Of a stretch of DNA of 64,000 nt, positions 24,588 to 32,338 are shown in pieces; the first letter of the stretch is position 1, and every line of letters starts with the position of its first letter. The notes beneath the pieces were generated by a model. It was not told where the DNA came from. It worked only from the letters and a program-made list of their open reading frames with translations, and ran no database searches. This DNA is from TK10-74A sp965263065 (lineage in GTDB: Bacteria; Chloroflexota; Dehalococcoidia; Bin125): positions 992,001-1,056,000 of the forward strand of contig CBDHGH010000003.1 in NCBI GenBank assembly GCA_965263065.1, written 5' to 3'. A program made the translations under genes and the position numbers.

Positions 24588-25694
24588 ATGACCAGCACGA
24601 CCCGCGCCGCGGTGCTCTACCGCGCCAACGAGCCGCATCAGATCCGCGAGTTGCAGATGGAGGACCCGCACCCCGGGGAGGTCGTGGTGCGGGTGGGGGC
24701 GGCCGGCATCTGCGCCAGCGACCACCACGTGATGCAAGGGCTGACCGCCCTGCCCCTGCCCTCGGTGCTCGGCCACGAGGGGGCGGGCACCGTCGAGTCG
24801 GTGGGGCCCGGCGTCACGGGCGTCCAGCCCGGCGACCGCTGCATCCTGTCGTTCGTCTCCAGCTGCGGGCACTGCAGCAGTTGCCGTCGCGGGCGCTCGA
24901 ACCTCTGCGACACCAACGCCGCGACCGGCACCCGGCAGTACGACGGCACCACCCGCCTGACGGACCCGGAGGGCCTGGGCATCCCGCAGATGGGCAAGCT
25001 GGGCGTGTTCGCGGAGCGGCTCGTCTGCCCCGCCCAGGCCTGCTACCCGATCCCCGACGACGTGCCCCTGGACGTTGGGGCGCTGATCGGCTGCTGCGTC
25101 ACGACCGGCGTCGGCGCGGTCGTGAACACGCCCGACATCCAGCCCGGCTCGACCGTCGCCGTGTTCGGCTGCGGCGGCGTGGGCCTCAACGTCGTGCAGG
25201 GCGCGGCGCTGATGAGCGCGTCGCGGATCATCGCCGTCGATATCCACGACCACAAACTGGAGTTCGCGCGCGGCTTCGGCGCCACCGACACCATCAATGC
25301 GCGCGACGTCGACTCGGTCAAGGCGATCCGCGAGCTGACCGGCGGCGGCGCCGACTTCGCCTACGACGTCCTCGGTAGCCCCGAGACCACGCGCAACGCC
25401 GTCGACTGCCTGGGCAAGGGCGGCACGGCCGTCGTGGTCGGCCTGGCCGGCATCGAGGACAGCGCGCCGATCAACCTGGTGGACCTAGTTCGCACCCAGA
25501 AGCGCATCCTGGGCTGCTACTACGGCTTCGTGAGCCCGCACGAGTCCTTCCGCACGATGGTCGACCTCTACCGGAGCGACCGCCTCGAGGTCGACGGCCT
25601 GATCCAGCGTCGCTACCGCCTCGAGCAGATCGACGCCGCCTACGCCGACCTGGCGCGCGGCGAGAACGGTCGCGGCGTCATCGTGTTCGAGTGA
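24588..25694 (+). CDS. zinc-dependent alcohol dehydrogenase
   Basis: A 368-residue medium-chain dehydrogenase. The catalytic-zinc motif GHEGAGTVE and the structural-zinc cysteines CGHCSSCRRGRSNLC are intact; the NAD(P)-binding motif is FGCGGVGLNVVQGA. Length and spacing are nearest the class III/mycothiol-type enzymes that oxidise alcohols or thiol-aldehyde adducts, but the substrate cannot be fixed. It stands between unrelated genes with a 120-base upstream gap. Confidence 0.92.
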   Translation: MTSTTRAAVLYRANEPHQIRELQMEDPHPGEVVVRVGAAGICASDHHVMQGLTALPLPSVLGHEGAGTVESVGPGVTGVQPGDRCILSFVSSCGHCSSCRRGRSNLCDTNAATGTRQYDGTTRLTDPEGLGIPQMGKLGVFAERLVCPAQACYPIPDDVPLDVGALIGCCVTTGVGAVVNTPDIQPGSTVAVFGCGGVGLNVVQGAALMSASRIIAVDIHDHKLEFARGFGATDTINARDVDSVKAIRELTGGGADFAYDVLGSPETTRNAVDCLGKGGTAVVVGLAGIEDSAPINLVDLVRTQKRILGCYYGFVSPHESFRTMVDLYRSDRLEVDGLIQRRYRLEQIDAAYADLARGENGRGVIVFE

Positions 25695-25740
25695 GTCAGG
25701 GGATCGGGCCGCACGAGAGAACGCTTGTGCTATAACCTGG

Positions 25741-26430
25741 ATGGCGGAGGGGCACGTGGTCGCGACCAGAACATCGTCGGGTGGGTTCTACTCGGTCCGG
25801 GATGTGGCGCGCCTGTCCGAGATCCCGCTGCGCACGCTGTACGACTGGCAGCAGAAGGGCATCATCGCGCCGGCGTTGGAGGTGGAGGGTGAGAACGGCC
25901 GGGTCGAGGAGGGCTACACGTACGCCCAACTGACCATCATTCGGGTCATTCGATCGGTGCGCGATCGGCGCCTCGACTTCGCGGCCGCGGCGGTCGCACT
26001 GGAACACCTGTATGACCGGCTTGGCGCCCCAACCAGGGGATGGGCGGGCGAACGGGTCTACGTCGTGGGCAGCAGGATCTACGCGGACCGGCCCGACGAG
26101 TGGGAGATCACCGCGGCGACAGCGGGCGGGCAGAAGCTGGAAGTTGGGCTGTTCGGTGACTATTTCGACGAACTCCGCGAGATTCACGCGGGCGAGTCCA
26201 TCCTCGTGCCTCCCGAGTTCCGGAAGTACGTCCACATCGATCCGGATGTCATGGGCGGGGAGCCGGTGGTCAAGGGGACGCGGGTGCCCACGCGCCTGCT
26301 CGCCTCCCTGAGCCGCGCGGGCAACTCCGTCGCGGAGTTGGTCCGGGCGTATCGCATCAAGTCCCGGGAGTCCGTCGAGAGCGCGATTGCCTACGAGAAG
26401 CGGCTCGACGCCGCGTCCTCCCGCGCTTGA
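25741..26430 (+). CDS. MerR-like HTH-DUF433 fusion, probable antitoxin
   Basis: A 229-residue protein. Residues 15-75 form a MerR-type helix-turn-helix (YSVRDVARLSEIPLRTLYDW). Residues about 155-215 are a DUF433 domain (HIDPDVMGGEPVVKGTRVPT). DUF433 proteins are common antitoxin partners of PIN-like DUF5615 proteins, and the next gene is one. The fused DNA-binding domain suggests autoregulation of the pair. A start at 25741 gives a leader of only a few bases from a possible -10 (TATAACC, 25732). Confidence 0.85.
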   Translation: MAEGHVVATRTSSGGFYSVRDVARLSEIPLRTLYDWQQKGIIAPALEVEGENGRVEEGYTYAQLTIIRVIRSVRDRRLDFAAAAVALEHLYDRLGAPTRGWAGERVYVVGSRIYADRPDEWEITAATAGGQKLEVGLFGDYFDELREIHAGESILVPPEFRKYVHIDPDVMGGEPVVKGTRVPTRLLASLSRAGNSVAELVRAYRIKSRESVESAIAYEKRLDAASSRA

Positions 26431-26434
26431 GCGT

Positions 26435-26959
26435 GTGCTGCTCGACGCGGACGTGCGCGTGGAGCTCCTGCGGCTGCTCGCCGTCGTCGGGTTCCGGCCG
26501 CTGACGGTCCTCGACCTGGACGATGTCGATGTCCATGACGACGTGGACATCCTGCGCTGGGCCCGTCGCCGGCGGAGGATCTTGATCACGCACGATCACT
26601 TCCGAGACCGGAGCACGAAGGTCCGAATGAATCTGGAAATCGCCGAGCGAGGTGGCCGGGTGATCACTCTCCTCGGGGGACCGGACCAGGATCCGTACAC
26701 GAGTCTCGGACGGATTCTCGTCAACCGAGTTCGATGGCGGGAGCAATTCGTGGTCCGGCAGGAGCACGGCGTCGCTCGGCTCGGCCAGCAGAACATGGAG
26801 TTCTGGGATCGCGAGGAACTCCGTCGCCGGCTTCCCCATGCGCGCGCGTTGGACGAGGATCTCGTCCACGAGGCGTCGCGCCGGCTGGGAGACTACGCAC
26901 CTCCCCCGGGGCGCAAGCGCAGGCGCCCGCCCCGGCCCGGAACCGAACGCCTGCTCTAG
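26435..26959 (+). CDS. DUF5615 PIN-like protein, probable toxin
   Basis: About 174 residues. The N-terminus VLLDADVRVELLRLLAVVGF, then DVDVHDDVDILRWARRRRRILITHDHF, is the DUF5615 (Mut7-C-like PIN fold) pattern with acidic residues suited to a metal-dependent RNase. The GTG at 26435, five bases after the antitoxin stop, fits the family N-terminus; a TTG at 26387 would add 16 residues and overlap the antitoxin. The C-terminal 70 residues are an extra charged region ending in a Pro/Arg-rich tail. Its stop overlaps the convergent Fic stop. Confidence 0.8.
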   Translation: MLLDADVRVELLRLLAVVGFRPLTVLDLDDVDVHDDVDILRWARRRRRILITHDHFRDRSTKVRMNLEIAERGGRVITLLGGPDQDPYTSLGRILVNRVRWREQFVVRQEHGVARLGQQNMEFWDREELRRRLPHARALDEDLVHEASRRLGDYAPPPGRKRRRPPRPGTERLL

Positions 26960-27987
26960 GGCGCAATCGGCGGACGCAGGAGCTCCAGGTTCGCCTCGAT
27001 CACGCCTGCCTCGCTGACGATCAGGCCGGCCGCGATCAGGTAGTCGAGGTCGCGCGAGAGCGTGCGGGCCGATCTGCCGCGATAGAAGCGCGCCGCCCGA
27101 TGCGTCCCGTCGAGCAGTTCCGAGACCGGGATCGGCGCCTCGGCGGCTTCGAGCGCGAGATTCAGCCGACGCTCGCCGGTCGCCGATCGCAGGCTGCCCG
27201 ATCGCTGCATCTCGTCCGCTGCGTGTGCCCGGAACGCGATCCGGGTGAGGCCGTCGATGGCCTCTTGCTGGACGTCCGCCAGCTCATCGAGCAGCCCGTG
27301 GAGCGCGAATCGCGCGAACTCGGTGAGGTCGCCGTCATGGACGAAGAGCGTCCGGTCCAGCATCTCGATGTACTCCGGGCGCTGGCGGTAGTAGAAGTTC
27401 GCGAGCGAATAGAAGCCGAGCCTGTTGATCCCGGCCTGGTACAGGATGAAGCTCTCGGCGGCCCGCGAGGTTCTGCCGTTGCCGTCGCCGAAGGGGTGGA
27501 TGGAGACCAGGTAGAAGTGCGCGGCGATGGCGCGAATCGCGGCGGGCCAGGCGCGGATGGGCCCGGAGCGCAGCCAGGCGACCAAGTCGCGCATCAGGCG
27601 CGGTACGTCCGCGGCCTCCGGGGCGAAGTACGTCCCGACGGAGACGCCGTGCTCCCGGTAGCGCCCCGGCGTGTTGTGCGGGTAATTGATGCCCCGCGTC
27701 GTGCGGAAGTGGATATCCTTGACCAACTCCTCCGTCAGCGCCTGCCCGGGATCGCGGGCCAGGCTGTCGGCGACGAAGCGCATGACGTCGGCCGCGTTGC
27801 GCGCCTCCCGTTCCTCGCGCGCCCGCTCGGGCGCGAGCACGGGGCCGGGTGAATCGATGATCTCCCCGGTCTCGGCCTCCGAGAGGTGGGTGCCCTCGAT
27901 GCCGATCGTGCCGCGGACCGCGCGCACGATGTTGATTCGATTGAGGCGTTCGCGCAGGCGGGGCGGCAGCGGCAGGCTGTCGAGCAC
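26956..27987 (-). CDS. Fic family protein (AMP transferase type), start uncertain
   Basis: A 343-residue Fic protein if begun at the GTG 27987. The active-site motif HPFGDGNGRTSR is complete, so AMP transfer to target proteins is expected. An inhibitory helix motif (TIGIEG, pattern [S/T]xxxE[G/N]) near residue 30 suggests class II self-inhibition. A winged-helix region closes the protein. In the same frame upstream, 27988-28116, the sequence reads WSVRFDPTPP then DIEIALLLARVQAQGE, which looks like the usual Fic N-terminus, but no ATG, GTG or TTG lies between it and the upstream stop. The true start is either near-cognate (ATC at 28080) or lost. Confidence 0.85.
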   Translation of the reverse strand: MLDSLPLPPRLRERLNRINIVRAVRGTIGIEGTHLSEAETGEIIDSPGPVLAPERAREEREARNAADVMRFVADSLARDPGQALTEELVKDIHFRTTRGINYPHNTPGRYREHGVSVGTYFAPEAADVPRLMRDLVAWLRSGPIRAWPAAIRAIAAHFYLVSIHPFGDGNGRTSRAAESFILYQAGINRLGFYSLANFYYRQRPEYIEMLDRTLFVHDGDLTEFARFALHGLLDELADVQQEAIDGLTRIAFRAHAADEMQRSGSLRSATGERRLNLALEAAEAPIPVSELLDGTHRAARFYRGRSARTLSRDLDYLIAAGLIVSEAGVIEANLELLRPPIAP

Positions 27988-28077
27988 CTCGCCCTGCGCT
28001 TGGACTCGCGCCAGCAGGAGCGCGATCTCGATATCAGCGTGCGGAGGCGTCGGGTCGAAGCGAACGGACCAGCTTGG

Positions 28078-28197
28078 GATGACGCACGACCTGTCGTGAG
28101 AACTGCCGTTCTTTTGTCACGTGATATCGACCATGATAGCAGGGGAATTGTGCATATGTGTGGAGATGTTGTCATCGCTGATGACGCACGAACTGTC
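28078..28197. repeat. 18-bp direct repeat pair upstream of fic
   Basis: GATGACGCACGACCTGTC (28078-28095) recurs with one mismatch at 28180-28197. The proximal copy overlaps the apparent 5' end of the fic frame and extends into the inverted repeat CACGAC-CT-GTCGTG (28085-28098). The 84 bases between are comparatively AT-rich. They could be operator sites or the footprint of an insertion. Confidence 0.5.
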
Positions 28198-28230
28198 CGG
28201 CGATATGTCAGCCCCCTTCCCCCAGACGCC

Positions 28231-28259
28231 CGGAAGCCCGGGGGAACCCCGGGCTTCCG
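28231..28259 (-). terminator. strong hairpin after acyl-CoA dehydrogenase
   Basis: CGGAAGCCCGGGG (28231-28243) pairs with CCCCGGGCTTCCG (28247-28259) across a GAA loop, about 40 bases beyond the dehydrogenase stop. No U-tract follows on either strand. Confidence 0.4.
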
Positions 28260-28299
28260 CAACGGGGGGCCACCCCGCCACCAACACGGTTGACCGACG

Positions 28300-29430
28300 T
28301 TAGATCGCCAGCAGGTCCGCGACCTTCTCGCGATGGTACTCGCCGTCGCCCCACATCAGCTCGGCCATCTTCTGCCGGCGGAAGTAGAGCTGGATGATGT
28401 ACTCCTTGGTGAAGCCGATGCCGCCGTGGATCTGCTGCCCGTGCGCGACTACCCGGCGGCTCGCGTCGGAGCACCAGGCCTTGGCCATGCTGACCTGCAG
28501 ATCCTGGTCGGCCTCGTCCTCGTTCACGGCCCAGGCCGCGCGGTACATGATGAAGCGCGAGCCGTCGACGTCGGTGACCATGTCGGCCGCCTTGTGCTGG
28601 ATCGCCTGGAACGAGCCGATCGGCCGCCCGAACTGGATGCGCTCCTTGGCGTAATCGACGCTGATCTCGAAGTCGCGCTGGGCCAGGCCGACCAGGTAGG
28701 CGCAGTAGGCGACGGTCGCCCGGCGCTGGAGCTGCTGCATCGTCGCCCAGCCGCCGCCGACCTCGCCCAGCACGGCGTCCGCGCCGACCGCGACGTCCTC
28801 GAACTTGACCTCGCACTGCTTGTCGGCGGCGATCGTCTTCAGGACCGTGCTGGTCACGCCGGTGGCCTTGCCGTCGACCAGGAACAGCGTGATGCCGTCC
28901 TCGCCGCTGCCGCCGGTGCGCGCCACGACGACCATCTTGTCGGCCACGTGCGCGTCGGGGATGAAGAGCTTGGTTCCGTTGAGCACATAGCCGTCGCCCT
29001 GGGGCTCGGCGCGGAGGGCCACGCCCTCGGCGTCGAAGCGGGCCGACGGCTCCGTGAAGGCCAGCGTCATGACCAACTCGCCGCCGGCGACCTTGGGCAG
29101 GATCTCCTGCTTCTGGGCGTCGCTGCCGGCCAGTTGCACCGGGATCGCGCCCAGCACGACGGTGCTGATGAACGGCCCCGGCACCAGCGCCCGGCCGAAC
29201 TCCTCGAGCAGCACGCACAGGTCGAGGAAGTCCATGCCGATGCCGCCGTGCTCCTCGGCGATCATCAGGCCCTGCCAGCCCTGCGCGGCCATCCCCTGCC
29301 AGAGCGCGTCGGTGTAGCCGCGCTCGTCCTCTTCCATTTCGCGGACGAGCTTCTCCGGCGACTCCTTTTCGAGGAAGTCGCGCGCGAAGGTCTTCAACAT
29401 TTCCTGTTCTTCGGACAGGCCCAGATCCAT
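28300..29430 (-). CDS. acyl-CoA dehydrogenase
   Basis: A 376-residue acyl-CoA dehydrogenase beginning MDLGLSEEQEMLKTFARDFLEKE. Middle-domain signatures are MTLAFTEPSARFD and GYVLNGTKLFIPDAHVAD; the C-terminal domain has ERIQFGRPIGSFQAIQHKAADM and HGGIGFTKEYIIQLYFRR. The pattern is of the enzymes that act with CoA ligases and enoyl-CoA hydratases on unusual acyl or aromatic side chains. Electrons go to EtfAB (genes at 44-46 kb). It is divergent from the SDR-like/hydratase cluster. Confidence 0.93.
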   Translation of the reverse strand: MDLGLSEEQEMLKTFARDFLEKESPEKLVREMEEDERGYTDALWQGMAAQGWQGLMIAEEHGGIGMDFLDLCVLLEEFGRALVPGPFISTVVLGAIPVQLAGSDAQKQEILPKVAGGELVMTLAFTEPSARFDAEGVALRAEPQGDGYVLNGTKLFIPDAHVADKMVVVARTGGSGEDGITLFLVDGKATGVTSTVLKTIAADKQCEVKFEDVAVGADAVLGEVGGGWATMQQLQRRATVAYCAYLVGLAQRDFEISVDYAKERIQFGRPIGSFQAIQHKAADMVTDVDGSRFIMYRAAWAVNEDEADQDLQVSMAKAWCSDASRRVVAHGQQIHGGIGFTKEYIIQLYFRRQKMAELMWGDGEYHREKVADLLAI

Positions 29431-29598
29431 GAGTGCTCCCTTGTCTTGCGCGTCTCGCGCCGCGCCGGAGGGCACGGGCCGACCGCGCGCTCGCAGCGTC
29501 GCGGGCGGCAGGCTATCCGATCGACGGGCGTCCGCGCTAGCCGCGAGGCAACGTTGACGGGGCGCAGTGCGTACGCTGCGACCGACGGGAGGGGGGCG

Positions 29599-30069
29599 AT
29601 GGGCGCAGCGCTCCAGGATCGACGCTGCATCGTCTACGGCGCGGAGACCGGGCACGGCCCGGCGCTGGTGCGCGCCCTGCGCGAGGCGGGGGCGCAGGTG
29701 GCGATCACCTCCGCCACCACGGGCGGCGCGGCCCTGTTCGCGCTCAAGCGGTTGGCCGGGCCGGGCGGCGCGGCGCAGGCCGTCGATCTGGCCAACCCCA
29801 CCAACATCCGGGTGGCGACGCGCAAGCTGGCCAAGCAGTTGGGCGGCCTCGACGTGGCCGTGGTCGTGGGCGCGGCGGGCGGGCCCGCCCTGCTCGACAT
29901 CGCCGCCCGCGAGTTGCGTCGCGCCGATCGGCCCCGCCTGATCGTCGTCGGCGCCGCGGCCGCGGCGGACCCGGCCGACGCCGTCCGCGAGGTCCCGCTG
30001 CACGCGATCGGCGGCCCCGATCCGGTCGCCGAGCTGCTCGCCCTGCTCCAGGACGACGGGGCGCGCTAG
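29599..30069 (+). CDS. truncated Rossmann-fold (SDR-like) protein
   Basis: A 156-residue protein with only the first part of an SDR-like fold: strand-helix CIVYGAETGHGPALVRALREAGAQVAITSAT, then VDLANPTNIRVATRKLA and DVAVVVGAAGG. The Gly-rich loop differs from TGxxxGIG and no YxxxK is present, so it is not an active SDR oxidoreductase. A strong purine-rich ribosome site (GGGAGGGGGG) precedes the ATG. It leads the hydratase and second SDR-like genes and may be a structural or regulatory partner. Function is unknown. Confidence 0.65.
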   Translation: MGAALQDRRCIVYGAETGHGPALVRALREAGAQVAITSATTGGAALFALKRLAGPGGAAQAVDLANPTNIRVATRKLAKQLGGLDVAVVVGAAGGPALLDIAARELRRADRPRLIVVGAAAAADPADAVREVPLHAIGGPDPVAELLALLQDDGAR

Positions 30070-30129
30070 ACTCCCGCCCACAACGGGCCGCGCGGTTGCG
30101 TCGCGGTCGCAACGACAGAAGGAGCCCCA

Positions 30130-30999
30130 ATGGAACTCGACAACATCCGCTACGAAGAACGCGGCGGCGTGGCCTACATCACGCTCAACCGCCCCGAGAA
30201 GCTCAACGCCCTCTCCACGGACCTCATGGAGGAGTTGAACCAGGCGCTGTGGGAGGCCGACAACCGCACCGACGTGCATCTCGCCGTGCTGAGCGGCGCC
30301 GGCCGCGCGTTTAGCGCCGGCTACGACATCACCCCCGGCCGCCGCGCCGAGGCCGCCGGCTACCGCGGGCGCGCCAGCATCGACGACGACTCCTGGCGCA
30401 TGGAGAAATCGCAGCGCGACAAGATGGCGCTGTTCGACATGCACAAGCCGATCATCGCCAAGGTGCACGGCTACTGCCTGGCCGGCGGCACCGATGTCGC
30501 GCTGCTCTGCGACCTCGTCATCGTCGCCGACGACGCTGTGATCGGGTTCCCCCCCACCCGCGCCCAGGGCACGCCGCCGCACCAGATGTGGCTCTACCAC
30601 GTGGGCCCGCAGTGGGCCAAGCGCATGCTGTTCAGCGGCGACAGCATCAGCGGCGTGGAGGCGGCCCGGATCGGCTTCGCGCTGGAATCGGTCCCGGCCG
30701 ACGAACTCGACGCGCACGTCGACGCGCTGGCCGCCCGTCTGGCGATGATCGACTCCGATCTGCTCGCCGCGCAGAAGCGGCTCATCAACCTGGGTCTGGA
30801 GGTCATGGGCGCCCGCACGATGCAGCGCGTCGCCTGCGAGATCGACTCCCGCGCGCATCAGGCCCCCGCCGCTATCGAGTTCAACCGCATCAGCCGCGAG
30901 CAGGGGCTCAAGTCGGCCCTGGAGTGGCGCGACACCAAGTTCGGCGACGGCCGCGGCACGACCGCCTATCAGCGCCGGCGGGCGGCCACCCTGGGCTGA
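30130..30999 (+). CDS. enoyl-CoA hydratase/isomerase family protein
   Basis: A 289-residue crotonase-fold protein, beta-oxidation type. N-terminal VAYITLNRPEKLNALS; oxyanion-hole segments AGRAFSAGYDITPG and HGYCLAGGTDVALLCDLVIVADDA. The position of the usual first catalytic Glu reads Thr-Asp in GGTDVALLCD, so the hydratase activity is uncertain and a different crotonase reaction is possible. Preceded by GAAGGAG and in line with its SDR-like neighbours. Confidence 0.9.
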   Translation: MELDNIRYEERGGVAYITLNRPEKLNALSTDLMEELNQALWEADNRTDVHLAVLSGAGRAFSAGYDITPGRRAEAAGYRGRASIDDDSWRMEKSQRDKMALFDMHKPIIAKVHGYCLAGGTDVALLCDLVIVADDAVIGFPPTRAQGTPPHQMWLYHVGPQWAKRMLFSGDSISGVEAARIGFALESVPADELDAHVDALAARLAMIDSDLLAAQKRLINLGLEVMGARTMQRVACEIDSRAHQAPAAIEFNRISREQGLKSALEWRDTKFGDGRGTTAYQRRRAATLG

Positions 31000-31025
31000 C
31001 GGACGCCGGCCCGACGGAGATCGGC

Positions 31026-31778
31026 ATGGAGCTGGCGGGCCGCACCGCCCTGGTGATCGGCGCGCAGCGGCCGCTGGGCCGCGCCATCGCGGTCGCGCTG
31101 GGCGAGCGCGGCGCCGACGTCGCGGTGGCCGGCGTGGGCCGCGACCAGCGCGAGGACTTCCGCGTCCACTCGGTCGCGAACGAGCTCTGGGCGATGAACC
31201 GGCGCAGCCTGGCCGTGCCGATCGACCTGCGCGTCCCCAGCCTGGTCGGGGCCGCGGTGCAGCAGGTCGACAGCGAATGGTCGCGGCTCGACATCCTGGT
31301 CAACGCCCAGGACCGCCTGCTGGCGCTGCCCTTCGACGAGACCGGCCCCGACGAGTGGGCCGAGATGCTGGACGCCAATCTGACGTCGGCGGCGCTGGCC
31401 TGTCAGGCGGCCGGCCGCGTGATGATGCGCGACCACGCCATGCACGGCCGCGGCGGCGCGATCGTGAGCCTGGTCAGCGCCCCCGCCGTCGAGGGGCGGC
31501 CCGGCTTCGCGGCCTACGCGGCGGCGGCGGGCGGCCTGCTGGCGCTGACCCGATCGCTGGCCGCCGAGTGGGCCGAATGGGAGATCGCCGTGGCCGCGCT
31601 GGAGGTGGGCTTCGGGGAGGCCGAACTCGACGCGGCGGCCCCGGCCGGGGCGTCGCACCCGGTGGCGCTGCCCGGCGAGGCGGGCACGCCGAACACCGAG
31701 ATCGCGACGGCCGTGGCCGCCCTGATCGAGAGCGGGGAGTCGGGCGTCGTGCGGCGGCTGCGTCCCTCCGGCGCCTAA
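31026..31778 (+). CDS. SDR family protein lacking the catalytic Lys
   Basis: A 250-residue short-chain dehydrogenase-like protein. Cofactor region TALVIGAQRPLGRAIAVALGE, then DILVNAQDRLLALPFDE (NNAG altered to NAQD), Ser in SLVSAP and GFAAYAAAAGGLLALT where the YxxxK lysine is Ala. Loss of Lys and the altered cofactor loops suggest it is catalytically impaired or an NAD-binding partner. It follows enoyl-CoA hydratase by 26 bases. Its last codons (31756-31783) resemble sequence within the downstream tandem duplication. Confidence 0.8.
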   Translation: MELAGRTALVIGAQRPLGRAIAVALGERGADVAVAGVGRDQREDFRVHSVANELWAMNRRSLAVPIDLRVPSLVGAAVQQVDSEWSRLDILVNAQDRLLALPFDETGPDEWAEMLDANLTSAALACQAAGRVMMRDHAMHGRGGAIVSLVSAPAVEGRPGFAAYAAAAGGLLALTRSLAAEWAEWEIAVAALEVGFGEAELDAAAPAGASHPVALPGEAGTPNTEIATAVAALIESGESGVVRRLRPSGA

Positions 31779-31811
31779 TCTGACGGCACGCCGCACCGTC
31801 TCGGTGTCTGC

Positions 31812-31955
31812 TACAATGGGGACGGCGCCGGGGTAGCAACCCCCGACGAGCGGGCCGGGTGCTCCGCCCCGAGGGGCGGAGGTTGGGAGCCGGCCCGCCC
31901 GCCACCCGAAAGGGCGACGCCGCCGCCCCCGACCATTGCGCCGGGGGCGCTCTGT
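31812..31955 (+). ncRNA. candidate structured RNA, copy 1
   Basis: Predicted by eye: an outer 9-bp helix (31850-31858 with 31890-31898) encloses a hairpin CTCCGCCC-CGAG-GGGCGGAG (31862-31881); a CCC-GAAA-GGG tetraloop follows near 31904-31913; then an 8-bp hairpin CGCCCCCG/CGGGGGCG (31924-31931 with 31942-31949). I cannot match it to a known riboswitch. It could be a leader, an attenuator or a palindromic insertion. Confidence 0.35.
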
Positions 31956-32007
31956 GTCTGACCGATCGTCCTACCGGCTGCGTCCGTCCGGCGGCTAAAC
32001 TGGCCGC

Positions 32008-32136
32008 ATGGCGTATCGCTCCGGGCCGCACCGCATCGTGGCGCAGCGCATCGTGGCGCAGCGGTCAGCGCCGGAAACCGTCACCCGTCCCGGCGCCGGC
32101 CACGCGGAGTCGGCCGAGCCCGAGAAGCGCCACCAC
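32008..32136 (+). pseudogene. duplicated 5' fragment of clpS
   Basis: Reads MAYRSGPHRIVAQRIVAQR and on for 43 codons, closely matching the start of the intact clpS 331 bases downstream but with an extra in-frame IVAQR repeat, then runs into the second duplication unit instead of the ClpS core. The frame stays open beyond but is not clpS. It could yield a short peptide; most likely a remnant of the duplication. Confidence 0.6.
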
Positions 32137-32142
32137 GTCTGC

Positions 32143-32286
32143 TACAGTGGGGGCGGTGCCGGGGGAGCGACCCCCGACGAGCGGGCCGGACACTCCGCCC
32201 CGAGGGGCGGAGGTTGGGGCCCGGCCCGCCCGCCACCCGAAAGGGCGACGCCGCCGCCCCCGACCATAGCGCCGGGGGCGTTCTGT
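32143..32286 (+). ncRNA. candidate structured RNA, copy 2 (clpS leader)
   Basis: Same fold as copy 1: outer helix 32181-32189 with 32221-32229, inner hairpin 32193-32212, 3' hairpin 32255-32262 with 32273-32280. All stems are conserved between the copies whereas loops differ (GTG versus ACA; ATT versus ATA), consistent with selection on structure or with a young duplication. It lies 53 bases upstream of clpS. Confidence 0.35.
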
Positions 32287-32338
32287 GTCCGGCCGATCGT
32301 CCTACCGGCTGCGCCGGCCCGGCGGGTAAACTGGCCGC

